DNA of 64,000 nucleotides from Lepidostoma basale. Taxonomy: Eukaryota > Arthropoda > Insecta > Trichoptera > Lepidostomatidae. The stretch covers positions 248,001-312,000 of the forward strand of contig JAHDVF020001223.1 of the NCBI GenBank assembly GCA_022606425.2. Direction: 5' to 3'. Below the pieces are notes generated by a model, which was not told the DNA's origin, made no database searches, and saw only the letters and a list, made by a program, of their open reading frames with translations. This document shows, piece by piece, positions 42,545 to 53,460 of the stretch. Position numbers and translations under genes: made by a program. Every line of letters begins with the position of its first letter. Position 1 is the stretch's first letter.

Positions 42545-43210
42545 ATTATTAAATCAAATAACTATCACGATGGTGTAAGCAGAAAGAATGGACTGCCACA
42601 CTCTTTTTTCCTGGTTTACTTATTGCACTTCCTCAACATTCATACATCATGTCATGCAAGCAAAATTTCTCTGACGCCTCACAAATGGCGAATATCCAAA
42701 ATTTGATTTATTTGGTCGTGCCACATTAGTTTTATCTTTACATCTTTAACATATACTTTCTGAAGAATTATTTCCGTATGTCTAAACCAGTAATTCCCAA
42801 AGTGGTCTATATAGACCCCCAGGGGTGTACGATAACTTCCGAATGTCTATGTCAGCAAAAAAATCTATGAAATGAAAATAGGAATGGAAAAATTGTTAAA
42901 AAATCTATTTTAGGAAAGCAGGGGGTCCACACAAAATACAATAGAAGAAATCGGCAAGGGGTCTATGGGACAAAAAAGTTTGGGAACCTCTGGTCTAAAC
43001 TATCTTATGGATTATTTTATTACTTTGTTCATAACACTTTCATTCACACCGCATTCACATATTATATTTTCAATTGACACTATCGTACACAGATTTTCCA
43101 CACATTCGTCTAAGAGATCTAATTTATACTGCATTTATTCTACTTTCATCCTTCTTTTGCCTGTTCCACGATTCACTTCCATACATAAGGGTCGGTACAA
43201 AAACACCGTA
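42545..43210 (-). mobile_element. Family A LINE 3' fragment, split by a MITE
   Basis: Minus-strand A code in two parts, 42545-42787 and 43001-43210 (SWNRQKKDESRINAV, RSLRRMCGKSVYDS in the upper part). The hAT-type element at 42788-42992 and its 8-bp duplication sit exactly at the break. Confidence 0.8.
42788..42992. mobile_element. hAT-type MITE, 205 bp
   Basis: Ends CAGTAATTCCCAAAG and CTTTTTTGTCCC to TTTGGGAACCTCTG form imperfect inverted repeats. Exact 8-bp duplication GTCTAAAC at 42780-42787 and 42993-43000. No coding sequence. Related pieces lie at 17735, 43206 and 57285. Confidence 0.85.
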
Positions 43211-43270
43211 GACCCTTTGCCGATTTTTTTCTATTTTGTGTAGACCCCTGCTTTCCTAATTGATTTTTCG
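43206..43270 (-). repeat. hAT MITE fragment
   Basis: Reverse of the right part of the 42788 element (GGAAAGCAGGGGTCTACACA). Followed at 43380-43436 by more family A debris in both senses. Confidence 0.5.
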
Positions 43271-43689
43271 AATTGTTGCTAAAAAAAATTGGTCGCTGCT
43301 CTACCTACTAATCGGAAGTTGCTGCCAAACTTAAAAACGAGTGAGCTAAAAAAAAGCATTTCATGCTTCTCTTTCAAATTTAAGGGTCGGTATAAGAACA
43401 CCATCTCGGGAAACCGCGTGATGATTAGTTGGTTGGTTAAAAATAACTTTAAAGTCAAACACCACCGCAAGTCGTAAAATAAGTTAAATACTCTGATTAT
43501 CAAAAATGTTACCATAATGATTGCGCCAGTTAAGTACTTATATTATTAAAACGTGCCTACCTAACCGTGCGGTCATGGGAAAACCCCATTCGATGGGAGA
43601 AAATTAACAATAGCCATTTTCATTTGTGCAATGTTGCAAAAACGTTACTACAATAATTTATGTTACTCTTCTCATGAACATATTTGTTG

Positions 43690-44440
43690 TAATTGTTTAA
43701 TTTTAAAAGGATTTGTTTGAATTTAAATTTATCAATGAATAATAACTTTAAAATAATGTTAACTTTTCTTTCTCTTTTTCTATTTTATATACTTTGTATA
43801 TACAACACTAACATTAACAACAACAAAAAAATCCATAGACATGTTTCGGGCAGCCAGTCCTTCTTCAGTGATACATATTATAAAGATACATATTTAAAAT
43901 ATTATAAAATTGTTTACATAATCTGACAGATGTTATAAAGATATTTTGAAACGTTAATGCTTTTGTTATAACAAATATTATGGTTCAATTTAAATTTTAA
44001 AATTTAAAACAATAATTTAAAGTTCTTATTGGGGTTCAGGTAATTATTTTCAACAAAGGAAATAAATCAAAGATTGGACTTGACGATTAATTTATTTGAT
44101 TATTTATAATATTTTCTTTACTCTTAATCGCTTTTTTAATTTCTAAAAATTCGAGATTGCTCAAAGTTATATTTCTATTATTAACATGCAAAATTTCAAC
44201 GCCATTAACTTTATTAAATAAATAACCTTTTAAAATGAGGTGGTTAGAAAAACCAGAAAATTAGAGAGACATCTTATGTGCTCTTTTATTCTTAATTTAA
44301 AATTACGCCTTGTTATACCTATATAAAAAGATGAGCAATCATTACATTTAAGTTTATAAATCCCCGATTGAGAAAATTTATCTTCCTTGTCTTTATTATT
44401 TTTTTATTAATTTACCTAAATTATTGTTTGTATAAAACGC
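43690..44440 (-). mobile_element. Penelope-like element with GIY-YIG region and tail
   Basis: On the minus strand near 44372-44310 the code SGIYKLKCNDCSSFYIGITR is a clear GIY-YIG nuclease signature with CxxC. Further on are KLRIKEHIRCLSNF, VNGVEILHVNNRNITLSNLE and FLEIKKAIKSKE. The tail downstream has the hammerhead-like block at 43875-43834. No RT domain remains. Frame breaks occur near LSNF. This is the best coding evidence for Penelope-like elements in the window. Confidence 0.8.
43834..43875 (-). ncRNA. Hammerhead-ribozyme-like motif in PLE tail
   Basis: CTGAAGA (43868-43862), a stem II of only about two to three pairs, GAAAC (43847-43843), AT, GTC (43840-43838). Core bases are intact but stem I and stem II are weak, so it is probably decayed. 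Confidence 0.5.
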
Positions 44441-44479
44441 GGGTCCAATGTCACTTAAATTAAGCATCTACAACACAAA

Positions 44480-44870
44480 GTATGGCGAACAAAGAAAACA
44501 CCAAGCATAGTCTAGTACTGTATGATAATTGCAAAGCCTTTCACAGTACATTAATAAAGATAATCCTTATGGATGGCGCTAGTGTAGATTTAACTAAAAA
44601 ATGTGAAGTGTTCCTCAACATTGTAGCATATATACAACTTTCAAAAAATTTTGTCAGACGTGGTGACCACCACGTCTGTAAGTAAGAAGGGCGGAATGGG
44701 GAAAGTTGTTAACGTAAAGCGATCGCTTAACCACCATATTCTGTTCCCAGAAAACAAGTTACATCTTCGTCTCTATTGAGATACAATTAATCCTTATAAA
44801 AAAAATTTACCCGCAATGGGTAATATCCAGTATTTGTATACATTCAAACTGTTATAAAAAACACTTTTAT
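44480..44870 (+). repeat. Family P repeat
   Basis: ATGGCGCTAGTG, CATATATACAACTTTCAAAA, GTGGTGACCACCAC hairpin, GAAGGGCGGAATGGGG and the terminal CTATTGAGATACAATTAATC. The AACCCAACCAATGACAGG core is deleted in this copy. Confidence 0.7.
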
Positions 44871-44874
44871 AATA

Positions 44875-44965
44875 TTAATATCATATTTGATGTTATTTTC
44901 TCGCGAGAGCTGTTTCGTTAAACGATGTTAGCATTATCAGGTCTTACAATCAACTGAATAGATGG
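44875..44965 (-). repeat. PLE tail fragment
   Basis: Minus strand: CTGATAA, GCTAACATCGTTTAAC, GAAACAGCTCTCGCGAG, a relative of the 47215-47280 block with a damaged core. Confidence 0.5.
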
Positions 44966-45088
44966 CACTGATATCTTCACCATCATAAATAATTTGTGGA
45001 AGGATAATAAGAGGCAATTGTGGACTACATTACACAAATGGGTCAATAAATCTTCAGAAACCAAAAGAAAATTTGATGACGAATGTCA

Positions 45089-45301
<213 letters not shown>

Positions 45302-45334
45302 TTAAATAAAACGATGTTTTTTTTAACTACTTCT

Positions 45335-45400
45335 ACTTTTGTCTTTATTTCTACAGCGACCAGTTTTACCAGGCTCGCTGGCATCGTCAGCCTGGAAATT
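45335..45400 (-). repeat. PLE tail with near-intact hammerhead
   Basis: Minus strand CTGACGA (45390-45384), GCCAG/CTGGT stem II, AAAAC (one base off GAAAC), TG, GTC then GCTGTAG. Same family as 18545 and 21680. Confidence 0.55.
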
Positions 45401-45499
45401 TTTTCTAAACCCTCTCTACCATGAGCGAGTATCTCACCTTGTGGAGACTCCGTGGTTCCTACTTTCATTAACAAAACCAAGATCCCAAATCGTTGAAAC

Positions 45500-46345
45500 A
45501 CTCATAAAGTTGCTGGTTATCTATTGTGAATCACGATCCAGATGTCACTGGGAACATGAATTATCGGGTAGCCATCCAAAATATGGACTGATGACATTAC
45601 CAGAATAGCTAAGGGCCTGAATGGCAAAGGGACAAAACAGGGACGATTCAGAGTAGAGAAGATTCTTCTTCTTCTTCCGTTGTCGTCCACTGCTGGACAT
45701 AGGCCTCCCCCATACTTCTCCATGTATGACATGTCATACGGGGGGTGGTTGTCTTTACAAAGCCACGCTTGCCAGACGGGTTGGCGAGGTGTCCTTCCAC
45801 GTTAGCCTATGCATCAACATTATCCACCGAGGTTATTCAGATGAAAACACTCCGCGCTATAGCTGGCAAGACCCTACGTGATCGAGTTAGGAATACAGCA
45901 ATCCGAGAAATCTGCGAGGTCGAAGATGTGGTCAGATGGGGACGTCAAAGACGGCGATATTGGCATCAACACGTAGAAAGGATGAGCTCAAATAGGATAC
46001 CACACATAGCTCTCCATGGAATGCCAAACGGACAACGCCGACCAAGAAGAGCCCCAAAACGGTGGAGAGAAAGCTGGAGTTCAGCGTCTCAAGAGAACCC
46101 GCCTGAAATAACAGACTCCCGAGTCTACCAAAAGTGAAGAAGAAGAAGAAGATCTCTAACATTTCGCATAGTTTCCAGGGGAGACCCAAGTCGAAGAGGT
46201 GTGGATAGGTACTTGGGATCAGATCAATCCTCCAGCGTAGCATGGCCATCACCACGGTGATGGCCATGGACCGCTCGAAGAGTCAATAGGATCCCCAAGA
46301 TTAATGAGGCCTACATCCAGCAGTGGAGAAAAAAAGACTGAAGTA
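45500..46345 (+). mobile_element. Cluster of RTE-like 3' ends including family B
   Basis: 45510-45660: ITRIAKGLNGKGTKQ-like end of one RTE family. 45665-45745: minus terminus with CCACTGCTGGACATAGGCCT. 45745-46150: family B (MKTLRAIAGKTLRDRVRNTA, EICEVEDVVRWGRQRRRYWH, ESWSSASQENPPEITDS, AAG tail). 46160-46345: another end with EAYIQQWRKKD. All are pieces downstream of the RT. Confidence 0.7.
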
Positions 46346-46349
46346 GAGG

Positions 46350-46972
46350 AAGATTAAATGTTTGACCCCGATGTGCACCGGTTCGATGACAATAGAAATA
46401 AAATGAGTAGAATTGTTATGCCCTGTGCGTCTTATCTCTGTCAATGTTCGTCTCACCTTCGGCTTATATTTCACAAGCAAGCCTATAGTCAGTAGCGATC
46501 GAGCTACTGTCCACGTCAGTGTAATCATCTCAAACAATATACGTACGTTAAATCATTATCGGACGTAAAATGAACGGTCATTCAATTCATAACAATACTC
46601 AATCGAAAACATTCCGCCATATATAATATAAGCGAGCTCGTAGTCCGTGGGATAAAATATATATATATATATATTATCTGTAATTCATTTTGAATAGGAC
46701 AAATTTTATATAAAACTATATTTAGTTTTAAATTATATATTATTGAATGTATAAATAGTATAAAATTAGTTAAATATGTATAATAAATTATTCAATTAAA
46801 TATACATAAATGCAGCGAAACATAACAATCTTAGAGCTTACATTTTTCTATATATTATCTGAACTCGCTAGTGCTACACGGTGTGTTCGTATTTTTGTGA
46901 ACTGTGCGGGAATCTCATAAATTATTTGAAGAAGAAGATATTTTTTGTGTGTGAATAAAATAAAGTGTTAAA
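46350..46972 (+). promoter_or_regulatory. Upstream region of the transporter gene
   Basis: Holds the probable promoter and 5' leader, but I cannot fix a start site. (TA)n run at 46659-46672. The sequence just before the ATG (GTGTTAAA) is an acceptable insect start context. A 5' untranslated exon further upstream cannot be excluded. Confidence 0.35.
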
Positions 46973-47130
46973 ATGAAGCCTGCTGAGGTAGATCTAGATG
47001 GAATAATCGAGGAGATTGGGCACATCGGAAAATATCAGGTTAAACAGTTTTTGTGGGCCATCATACCTGTGGTCGTGTGTTCTCTCCATGCAAGCAACTA
47101 TATCTTCACAACTCCTGATGTTACATACAG
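46973..47130 (+). CDS. SLC22-type transporter, exon 1
   Basis: First 52 codons plus two bases of a membrane transporter, probably for organic cations or similar solutes at the plasma membrane. The protein starts MKPAEVDLDGIIEEIGHIGK, then YQVKQFLWAIIPVVVCSLHA, which is the short acidic cytosolic N-terminus and first transmembrane helix normal for SLC22-like proteins. The exon ends ACATACAG before GTATTG, a good donor. The phase-2 end (AG) joins A at 57749 to make Arg. No exon lies in the 10.6 kb between, only transposons. Substrate cannot be told from sequence. Confidence 0.85.
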
Positions 47131-47189
47131 GTATTGTTTCTAATACTACCTACCCTTACTGAGTGAATAATTTGTAAAGTGTTAAATTA

Positions 47190-47560
47190 AAATAACTTTG
47201 TTTCGTGTATCACAATTGTATTTTATTTTACGCCACAGCTGCTTCGTCAACCTATGTTGACATCATCAGGTGTTACAATAATATATCAAATGTCAAATTT
47301 TCGTGATTTTTCGATCTTTTTCCCCTATACAATCTAGCTAAATAATAATAAAACCTTCAACTTTTGTCACCTTTCTTATTAATGTAATCTACAGACTTCC
47401 TGTGATTGTTTATCGTTTCTAATTTATTATGTTTTATCGTTTTTGATTCTATACTATGTGTAATTGTTCCTTCTAATTACTGTTTTATTATTATTATTAT
47501 TATTTTATTATTATATTTTCCACCATTAATATTTTCTCCTATAAAAAGTAACTAACAGTT
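47190..47560 (-). mobile_element. Penelope-like element tail
   Basis: Minus strand: 3' UTR blocks shared with 2656-2830 (CAGTAATTAGAAGGAACAAT). Then at 47280-47215 CTGATGA, stem II GTCAAC / ATAG / GTTGAC (6 bp), GAAGC (for GAAAC), AGCTGT, followed by ACAATTGTGATACACGAAAC. Hammerhead-like with one core change. Confidence 0.7.
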
Positions 47561-47654
47561 CTTTTAATTAAAATATTTACATAACTAACTCAACTCCAGC
47601 AAGAACTTCAAAATTTTATCAAAAAAATTATTCAAATTGACACGTCGACGACCA

Positions 47655-47932
47655 CGTCGTTTCTGTTTTTTCACATATCCACAGAGATGGAAATGCGAGA
47701 ACCTATCGCCGGAAGTTCTGGAAAGAGTGATGGAAAATGCCATAAATCGGGCCCATATGTACTTCAATTCTGGCCACTATTGGCCGATATCATTTTTTCA
47801 TCTTAATGTAAAAAAAATTAAGACATCAGATAAACACAACCCAAAAGCAGAAGAAAAATATTTCATTCATAGAAAAAATTACAGCCAAAGAACATCGGGT
47901 GATAACATTTGCGTCACTCTGTATATTTAAAC
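47655..47932 (+). pseudogene. Tc1/mariner-like transposase C-terminal fragment
   Basis: The code LSPEVLERVMENAINRAHMY then FNSGHYWP resembles the C-terminus of insect Tc1-like transposases. The element end TTTGCGTCACTCTGTATA follows, similar to common ATACAGGGTGAC-type inverted repeats. No catalytic residues are included. Confidence 0.55.
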
Positions 47933-48149
47933 TGTCTAATTTTGTTCAACACTACATTTTTCAAGGCAGTATTAATTTTCTGTATTACTAATTGATTGAA
48001 AATAATGTTAGAATATTTAAAAATCTCATTCTGATATCTCTTTATCTTTAGATTGCCAACTTTTTGTCCAAACAAACTGGTACCAATCATTTGGAGTAAA
48101 AGTTATATTCAAGATATTATTTATTGTTTCTTGAACAATGATGTAACCA

Positions 48150-48410
48150 ACTAACTAACTTACCATCACGCCGTCTCTTCCAAAGGGTAGGCAGAAAGAA
48201 TGGACTGCCACACTTTAACCGATGCGTGATGGTTTGCAAACATCATAGCCACCAATAGGCATCTCCCGCGCACACTTCGATCGTCCAACGTCCACAAAAT
48301 AAATCTGTAACAAATAATATAAAATAAAATAATAATAATAAAACACATAATGTTCTTTAAGATGGTGCACATGTTGCCAACTGGACGATACGGTGATGTA
48401 AAACTCCATA
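48150..48410 (-). mobile_element. Half-A element, further deleted
   Basis: Minus strand GTGCGCGGGAGATGCC, ACCATCACGCATCGGTTAAA then GTGTGGCAGTCCATTC and GGCGTGATGG-TAAGTTAGTTAG. Compared with the other copies it has lost the block from ACCGCGTCTCCC to GTGCC. Confidence 0.75.
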
Positions 48411-48529
48411 TTAAATAATTTATACGAATGAAAACATATGTTTTCTAGAAGTTTTGTTATATTTTATGTGAATGACATGTTCACATCAACCATTGAGTGT
48501 CTGACCACAATCATAAATTAATTTTTTTT

Positions 48530-48600
48530 AATATTTATATGACTGATGAAGGGATTCTGTGTCCGAAAAATTGTTGTTTTTTTTTATTTTAATTATTTAT
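48530..48600 (+). repeat. PLE tail, hammerhead-like core
   Basis: CTGATGA, GGGA-TCC stem, GAAAAATTGTTG. The core is intact up to GAAA, but the stem III/triplet side is decayed. Confidence 0.45.
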
Positions 48601-48639
48601 TAAAGTTGGTGTTGTGTACAAAGTAAAAAAAATTAACAT

Positions 48640-48985
48640 TGTTAGAGCGGAAGAAGGTATTATGAACAAAATTATGAAAGGATCGCTGCGTTGGTTCGGA
48701 CATATGGAACGCATGGATGGAGAAAAAATAGTTAAGAAAGTATACGTTAATGATGTAAATGGGGTATGGAGTCGAGGCAGACCGAGGAAAACATGGCATG
48801 ACCAAATTAATCAAATTTTAAAGGTTGGTCATGTTAGATGTCGTAGGAATCGACGTTCGTGTATGACTCGTTGTATGAATGTGGAGGAAGCTAGAGAGGT
48901 TTGCAATGATAGAGTAGTGTGGCGGTCCAATATCTTTGCCTACCCCTGCGGGGAAACGGCGTAATGGTTTGTTGGTTTGTTTTTG
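48640..48985 (+). mobile_element. Family A LINE, (GTT)-tail 3' fragment
   Basis: Encodes MNKIMKGSLRWFGHMERMDG, RSRGRPRKTWHDQINQIL and CMNVEEAREVCNDRVVWRS, ending GGCGTAATGG then TTTGTTGG. The frame is open from 48614 but holds only the post-RT region. Confidence 0.85.
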
Positions 48986-48989
48986 TTCT

Positions 48990-49540
48990 AATAATGCCAA
49001 ATTATTGTAATGCAAATTTGATAAATTTCAAGCAATATTTCATGAATTCTAATTTAACATCTATGAATGTTATGTATTATGTGAGAGCATGTACGATTTT
49101 TTCAGATTTTTTGACAATTATTAAATGTAAGCAATATGATCGCATACACAGCAGGGAACGAATACTTTTAATAATAAATTAGGTTCGTGAAATTTGTAAT
49201 TATGCATAGCTTCTAAATTGCTAAAGCACTGGTATGCGGAAGATCAATAGTTCAATACCTATTCAAGAAAAATATGATTTGAAATTGACTTATAATGTCT
49301 TCAATTCAAATTTTGTTTTATAGTGCTCACAAATGTATAAAACTATTACTTAGAAGTATCAATATCAAAACACTATTATTTAGAAGTATATTATTTTGAT
49401 GTAAAACACAATTCATATTATTATTATAAACAATCGTGATTTTTCTTTATATTCCTTTTAAAAAAATAATACATTTATATTAATATTTATTGTTTCTGTA
49501 ACAATGATGTAAAACTCTATATTAAATAATTAATAAGATT
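48990..49540. other. Unassigned AT-rich intron sequence
   Basis: Nothing recognised. Confidence 0.25.
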
Positions 49541-49544
49541 GAAA

Positions 49545-49690
49545 ACATCTATTTTATACAATTTTTATTAAATTTTATCGGAATGATATGTTTCGCCTTG
49601 CTAAGAAATTTGATAGCCATGCGAAACATGTTATTCCCATAAAATATAATATGACTTCAAGAAAACGGACGTTTTTATTCGTATTAACTA
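49545..49690. repeat. PLE-like inverted pair
   Basis: GGAATGATATGTTTCGCCTT facing GCGAAACATGTTATTCCCAT, with ATTTTAT arms beyond. Arms of about 50 bp. Confidence 0.55.
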
Positions 49691-49709
49691 AATAAGTTGT
49701 AAAAATAAT

Positions 49710-49850
49710 GAAATCAGAAAATTTTGATACAAAATTTCTTTATTATTATATATTTAATGTGCGTCCACTTGTGTTTAACGTCGACCGTTTCGGCAGCTTG
49801 CTGCCATCTTCGGTGGTGACCAAATTTTTATTGTTTTCATTATTTAAAAT
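49710..49850 (-). repeat. PLE tail with hammerhead-like block
   Basis: Minus strand CCGAAGA (49814-49808), perfect stem II GGCAG / CAAG / CTGCC, GAAAC, GGTC then GACGTT. One core base changed (CTGA to CCGA). Confidence 0.5.
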
Positions 49851-49919
49851 GAACTCCTACCAAGAAATTTCAATTAAAAATATTAATTATTTAAATTATT
49901 AAAAAAATCAAATCAGAAA

Positions 49920-50110
49920 CAAACAATGAATAAAAATTGTTAGACATGATCATAACAAAGGTGGAATGGGGAATGTTGTAATTACATAATGCGTGCGCTT
50001 AACCCAACCAATGACAGGTCATAAGTCCTGTAAACACCTTGATCAACCATATTCAGTTTCCAATTTGCATCTTCGTCTCTATTGAGATACAATTAAATCA
50101 TGAATGAATT
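49920..50110 (+). repeat. Family P repeat
   Basis: GACATGATCATAACAAAGGT, AACCCAACCAATGACAGGTC, CTTGATCAACCATATTCAGT and the terminal CTATTGAGATACAATTAAAT. Confidence 0.75.
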
Positions 50111-50114
50111 TATT

Positions 50115-50680
50115 GCCATTTATGTTATAAAGTGGGTTTTATCTCATGTTATTCATACGCTATTCAATATACGATTTATTTATTTTTTAAATTTTTTGTG
50201 TATTATATAATAGTGACATAAATCTAGATACCAGTCGAAGTATGACAAAGAGAATAATTGGTGCGTTCAAACTTAAAATTAGAAATCTGTCATAAAAGAT
50301 CTGTTTTCATATTTTGTGATATTGAAATTACGTTTCAAGGATATGGTCAGTCCAGTGGCGACTGATGACCAATGAATTCGGATATAGCTCAAACGATAAA
50401 AATAAACAACCAAACTACCAAAAGCATTATTGCTTGTATTAGAACATTTTTATTATTGATTGAACATATACAGAAAACTCTATATTACGTGTATAATAGT
50501 GAAAAAAAATCGTTTTCTATAAGTTAGTACGTTATATCGAAGTGCTTTAATTAATTAAAATTGAAGCAATCTGTTTTTCTTTTTTCAATGCAAATCATTA
50601 TGGAATTTCGCAATGTATCAGAAATGTGTAGAAATATAATAAATACCATACTTATAATTAAACGGTCAATTTTTTTGTTA
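50115..50680. other. Unassigned AT-rich intron sequence
   Basis: Nothing recognised. Confidence 0.25.
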
Positions 50681-50684
50681 AATT

Positions 50685-50950
50685 AAAAAACTTTGTTTTA
50701 TGTATCACATTGTATTTTTATTTTTCGTGACAGCTGTTTCTACAATCTGTGTTGACATCATCTGGTGTTACAATAATATTATTGTAACACCAGATGATGT
50801 CAACATAGGTTGAAGAAACAGCTGCACAACAGTTTATACTTATAATTTATAGAAAAAAAAACACAAAAATCGTATTTTGAAACACAATTTTGAAAAAACC
50901 TTGTATTTTAGGGAGTGACAGGTTTCGCCTTGCTAGCCCTTATTTTTTTT
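50685..50950. repeat. PLE tail inverted pair plus a third tail
   Basis: 50690-50775 (minus) and 50776-50830 (plus) meet at TTACAATAATATTATTGTAA, with TGATGTCAACA-type stems on both sides. 50905-50950 is another tail piece (GACAGGTTTCGCCTTGCTAG). The cores are CAGATGA rather than CTGATGA, so probably inactive. Confidence 0.6.
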
Positions 50951-51292
50951 TAAATATATGTATATTTATTTTTGGTTATTTATGCATAAATTAAATTACT
51001 CACGACCGGTTTCAATTGTTTTTCGCTCTGATGTTTTATATATCGGTGACGTGCGTTTAGCACCATCATTATTAACTAAGTGACATAATAATATTTTTTA
51101 TAATTAAAAATTATTTTATTTGAAAAAAATTCAAAATGTAATGTGACGAGAATTGAATAAATGAAGTTCATATATATTTTTTAATATATTATACATATAA
51201 CAGACATTGACATTTAAGAAAAGTTAGTCGGCACCTGAATTTCTTAAATTTGAGTTTTAAATTAAACCCAGAAAATATATAATATTAACCAT

Positions 51293-51460
51293 CATACTAA
51301 TCATCACGCCGATTCCCCGAAGGTGTAGGCAGAGGATGGACCGCCACACAGCTGTATGCAGACAAACCTCTCGAGATTCCTCTATACGCATACATAGTAA
51401 CACGTACGCTCGTAGATTTTTCCAACTTCGAATATGGCGATATAAATATGATCAAAAACG
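51293..51460 (-). mobile_element. Family A LINE, short 3' fragment
   Basis: Minus-strand end with GGCGTGATGATTAGTATG and the code for the last 50 residues, diverged. Confidence 0.65.
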
Positions 51461-51850
51461 TGAATAAATACACAATTTTATTGTTTAATATACAATACTT
51501 ATCACGTGTCTTTAATGAGATAATTAATTATATAATATCATTTTAAACACAATATGTTTTAGTCGCTTGAGTGACGTATTCAACCATTTCCAAATTTTCA
51601 TTTCTTGAAAATGGATTTCAGACTGTATCACTGAAAAGACGGTGGTTGATCGCCTATTTGACACTAGCAATGTGGAAATGTATCAGAATAAAATCGAATT
51701 GATGGAAACATCGTGTATTCTGTTGACGTAACATTATAAGAAGAGGAATAATACGATTTGCAAAATGATTTTAAAAAAAATCGTTTTTTGATTTTTGATA
51801 AACTTTAAAGTTATAAAAAAAGGCGTTAATACTATGGAATTCCATTATGA
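51461..51850. other. Unassigned intron sequence
   Basis: Nothing recognised. Confidence 0.25.
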
Positions 51851-51854
51851 TTCA

Positions 51855-52000
51855 TCATCATCATCATCAGCCGTCTGTAATCCACTGCTGAACGTAGGCC
51901 TCTCCCAAAGCACGCCACCGCCCCGATTCATTGCCGCTCCCAGCCATCCCTGTCCAGCAATCTGTTTCAAATCGTCGGTCCAGCGGGTAGGGGGATATAA
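51855..52000 (-). mobile_element. RTE-like LINE 3' terminus
   Basis: An ATC-repeat tail and GTAATCCACTGCTGAACG-type end. On the minus strand LDRRFETDCWTGMAGSGNE-like code. It faces the next element. Confidence 0.45.
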
Positions 52001-52261
52001 AACTAAAGTAAATATATACAAAGCATGCGTTCGCCCCACCATGACGTATGGAATGGAGGTCAGAGCCGATACCAATAGATCTAAGAACCTTCTTAGAGTA
52101 GCAGAAATGCGAACCCTACGCTCCATCGCAGGCAAAACCCTCAGAGATTCGATCAGAAATGAAACGATAAGGTCTGTCTGTGGTGTTGAGGACATAGTAA
52201 GATGGGGAAGAAGCATATGGCGCTTTTGGAGTGACCACGTGGACCGCATGGAGAATATGGA
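52001..52261 (+). mobile_element. Family B LINE fragment, cut by a SINE
   Basis: Encodes KVNIYKACVRPTMTYGMEVR, MRTLRSIAGKTLRDSIRNET and CGVEDIVRWGRSIWRFWSDH. It stops at 52261, where the SINE begins; related code with an AAG tail resumes at 52565. Confidence 0.8.
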
Positions 52262-52505
52262 GACCTTCGTGGCTGAGTAGTAAGTGCATTGACTACCACT
52301 CCGAAAGTTCCGGGTTCGATTCCCGGCGAGGGCAGTGTGATTGTCACACTGTCTTTGGTCTGGTGTAGAATTCACGTGACAATAAAATGGCGATAGATTA
52401 GCTACCTATCACATGATAGCTATAATAATACCTTTTACATTAATTTGGCTCATGCTGTCATGATGTAAAGAGCGATTTAAAAATATAATAATAATAAATA
52501 ATAAT
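52262..52505 (+). mobile_element. SINE family S, full 3' side
   Basis: CTTCGTGGCTGAGTAGTAAG (A box side), B box GGGTTCGATTCCCGG, body to GATGTAAAGAGCGATTT and an AATAATAAATAAT tail. Inserted in family B. Confidence 0.85.
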
Positions 52506-52564
52506 AAATAAATAAAAATTTAAAACAAAAAAAATTCAAGAATTGCAAAAATTGTTAAAAATGA

Positions 52565-52705
52565 AAACTCAAGCAGCAAGAGGATACCAGGAAAGCCGCC
52601 AAAGAGGTGGAGAGATGGCTGGACATCATCATCCCAGGGCAGCCCACCATCACAAACAGGTCATAGGTACGACCTAAACTAAGAGGAAGAAGAAGAGAAG
52701 ATTAT
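52565..52705 (+). mobile_element. Family B LINE 3' terminus
   Basis: Encodes GYQESRQRGGEMAG-like debris (AGKPPKRWRDGWTSSSQGSP in another frame), then GTACGACCTAAACTAAGAGG and an AAGAAGAAGAG tail. Probably the missing end of the element at 52001. Confidence 0.6.
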
Positions 52706-53004
52706 TTGTATGGTATATACAACAAACGTTTTTACAAACGTTATATCACTTTATATGCTTTACGATATCTTGGAAGGTCAAATCTAGATGATAAAGTTTG
52801 TCGTAGACCTATTGTATTTCAAGTATGATCAATCAATAAATCAAAAATAACAACTCTTAATCGGACTTATGTATATCAAGCTAATCGTTTGTGGGTTTAT
52901 TTATTTTTCATTGGCTTCTATGTAGAATTACTTTTGTGGCACGTGGAAACAAAATTCTTTATAAAGTTTTTTAATTTTTTAGAAGTTAAAACGTTAAGAT
53001 GACC

Positions 53005-53460
53005 CAAATGAATGACGTTTAGGCGACTCAACTATTCTACATCCACTCTGCAACTGAATGGTGCAAATGTTGAAATGGTCGACCAATTTAAATACCTTGG
53101 CAGCATTATCACTAAAGCGTTTGACCCGGACATTGAAATAAAATGCAGTATTGAAGTTGCACGAGCTGCATTTAATAAAATGAGAACCTTCTTTTGCAAC
53201 GATAACCTTAACATGAAACTCAGACAAAGAATGATTAAATGTTACATATTGTCTGTTCTACTATATGGCTGCGAAACCTGCACTTTAAAAGAGAATGTAA
53301 TGGAACCGGTTGGAGGCGTTCGAGATGTGGATATACTCCGTATACCGTGGACCGATAGGGTCAGTAATGCAGACGTACTACAGAGAGCCAGAGCCAATAA
53401 AGAGCTGTTGTCGAGTGTGAAAATTAGAAAGGTCTCATATTTGGGTCATGTGCTAAGAGG
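53005..53460 (+). mobile_element. Family H RTE-like LINE fragment
   Basis: Open 53012-53464: NGANVEMVDQFKYLGSIITK, ARAAFNKMRTFFCNDNLNMK, LYGCETCTLKENVMEP, LRIPWTDRVSNADVLQRARA, YLGHVLRG. Post-RT region of an RTE-type pol; no catalytic domain. Confidence 0.75.

Noticed and set aside
46600..46972. Precise promoter and start site for the transporter
   Set aside because: AT-rich region with TATA-like strings but no motif set strong enough to place a start.
51852..51872. ATC repeats as a CRISPR-like or regulatory array
   Set aside because: Simple trinucleotide run at a LINE terminus.
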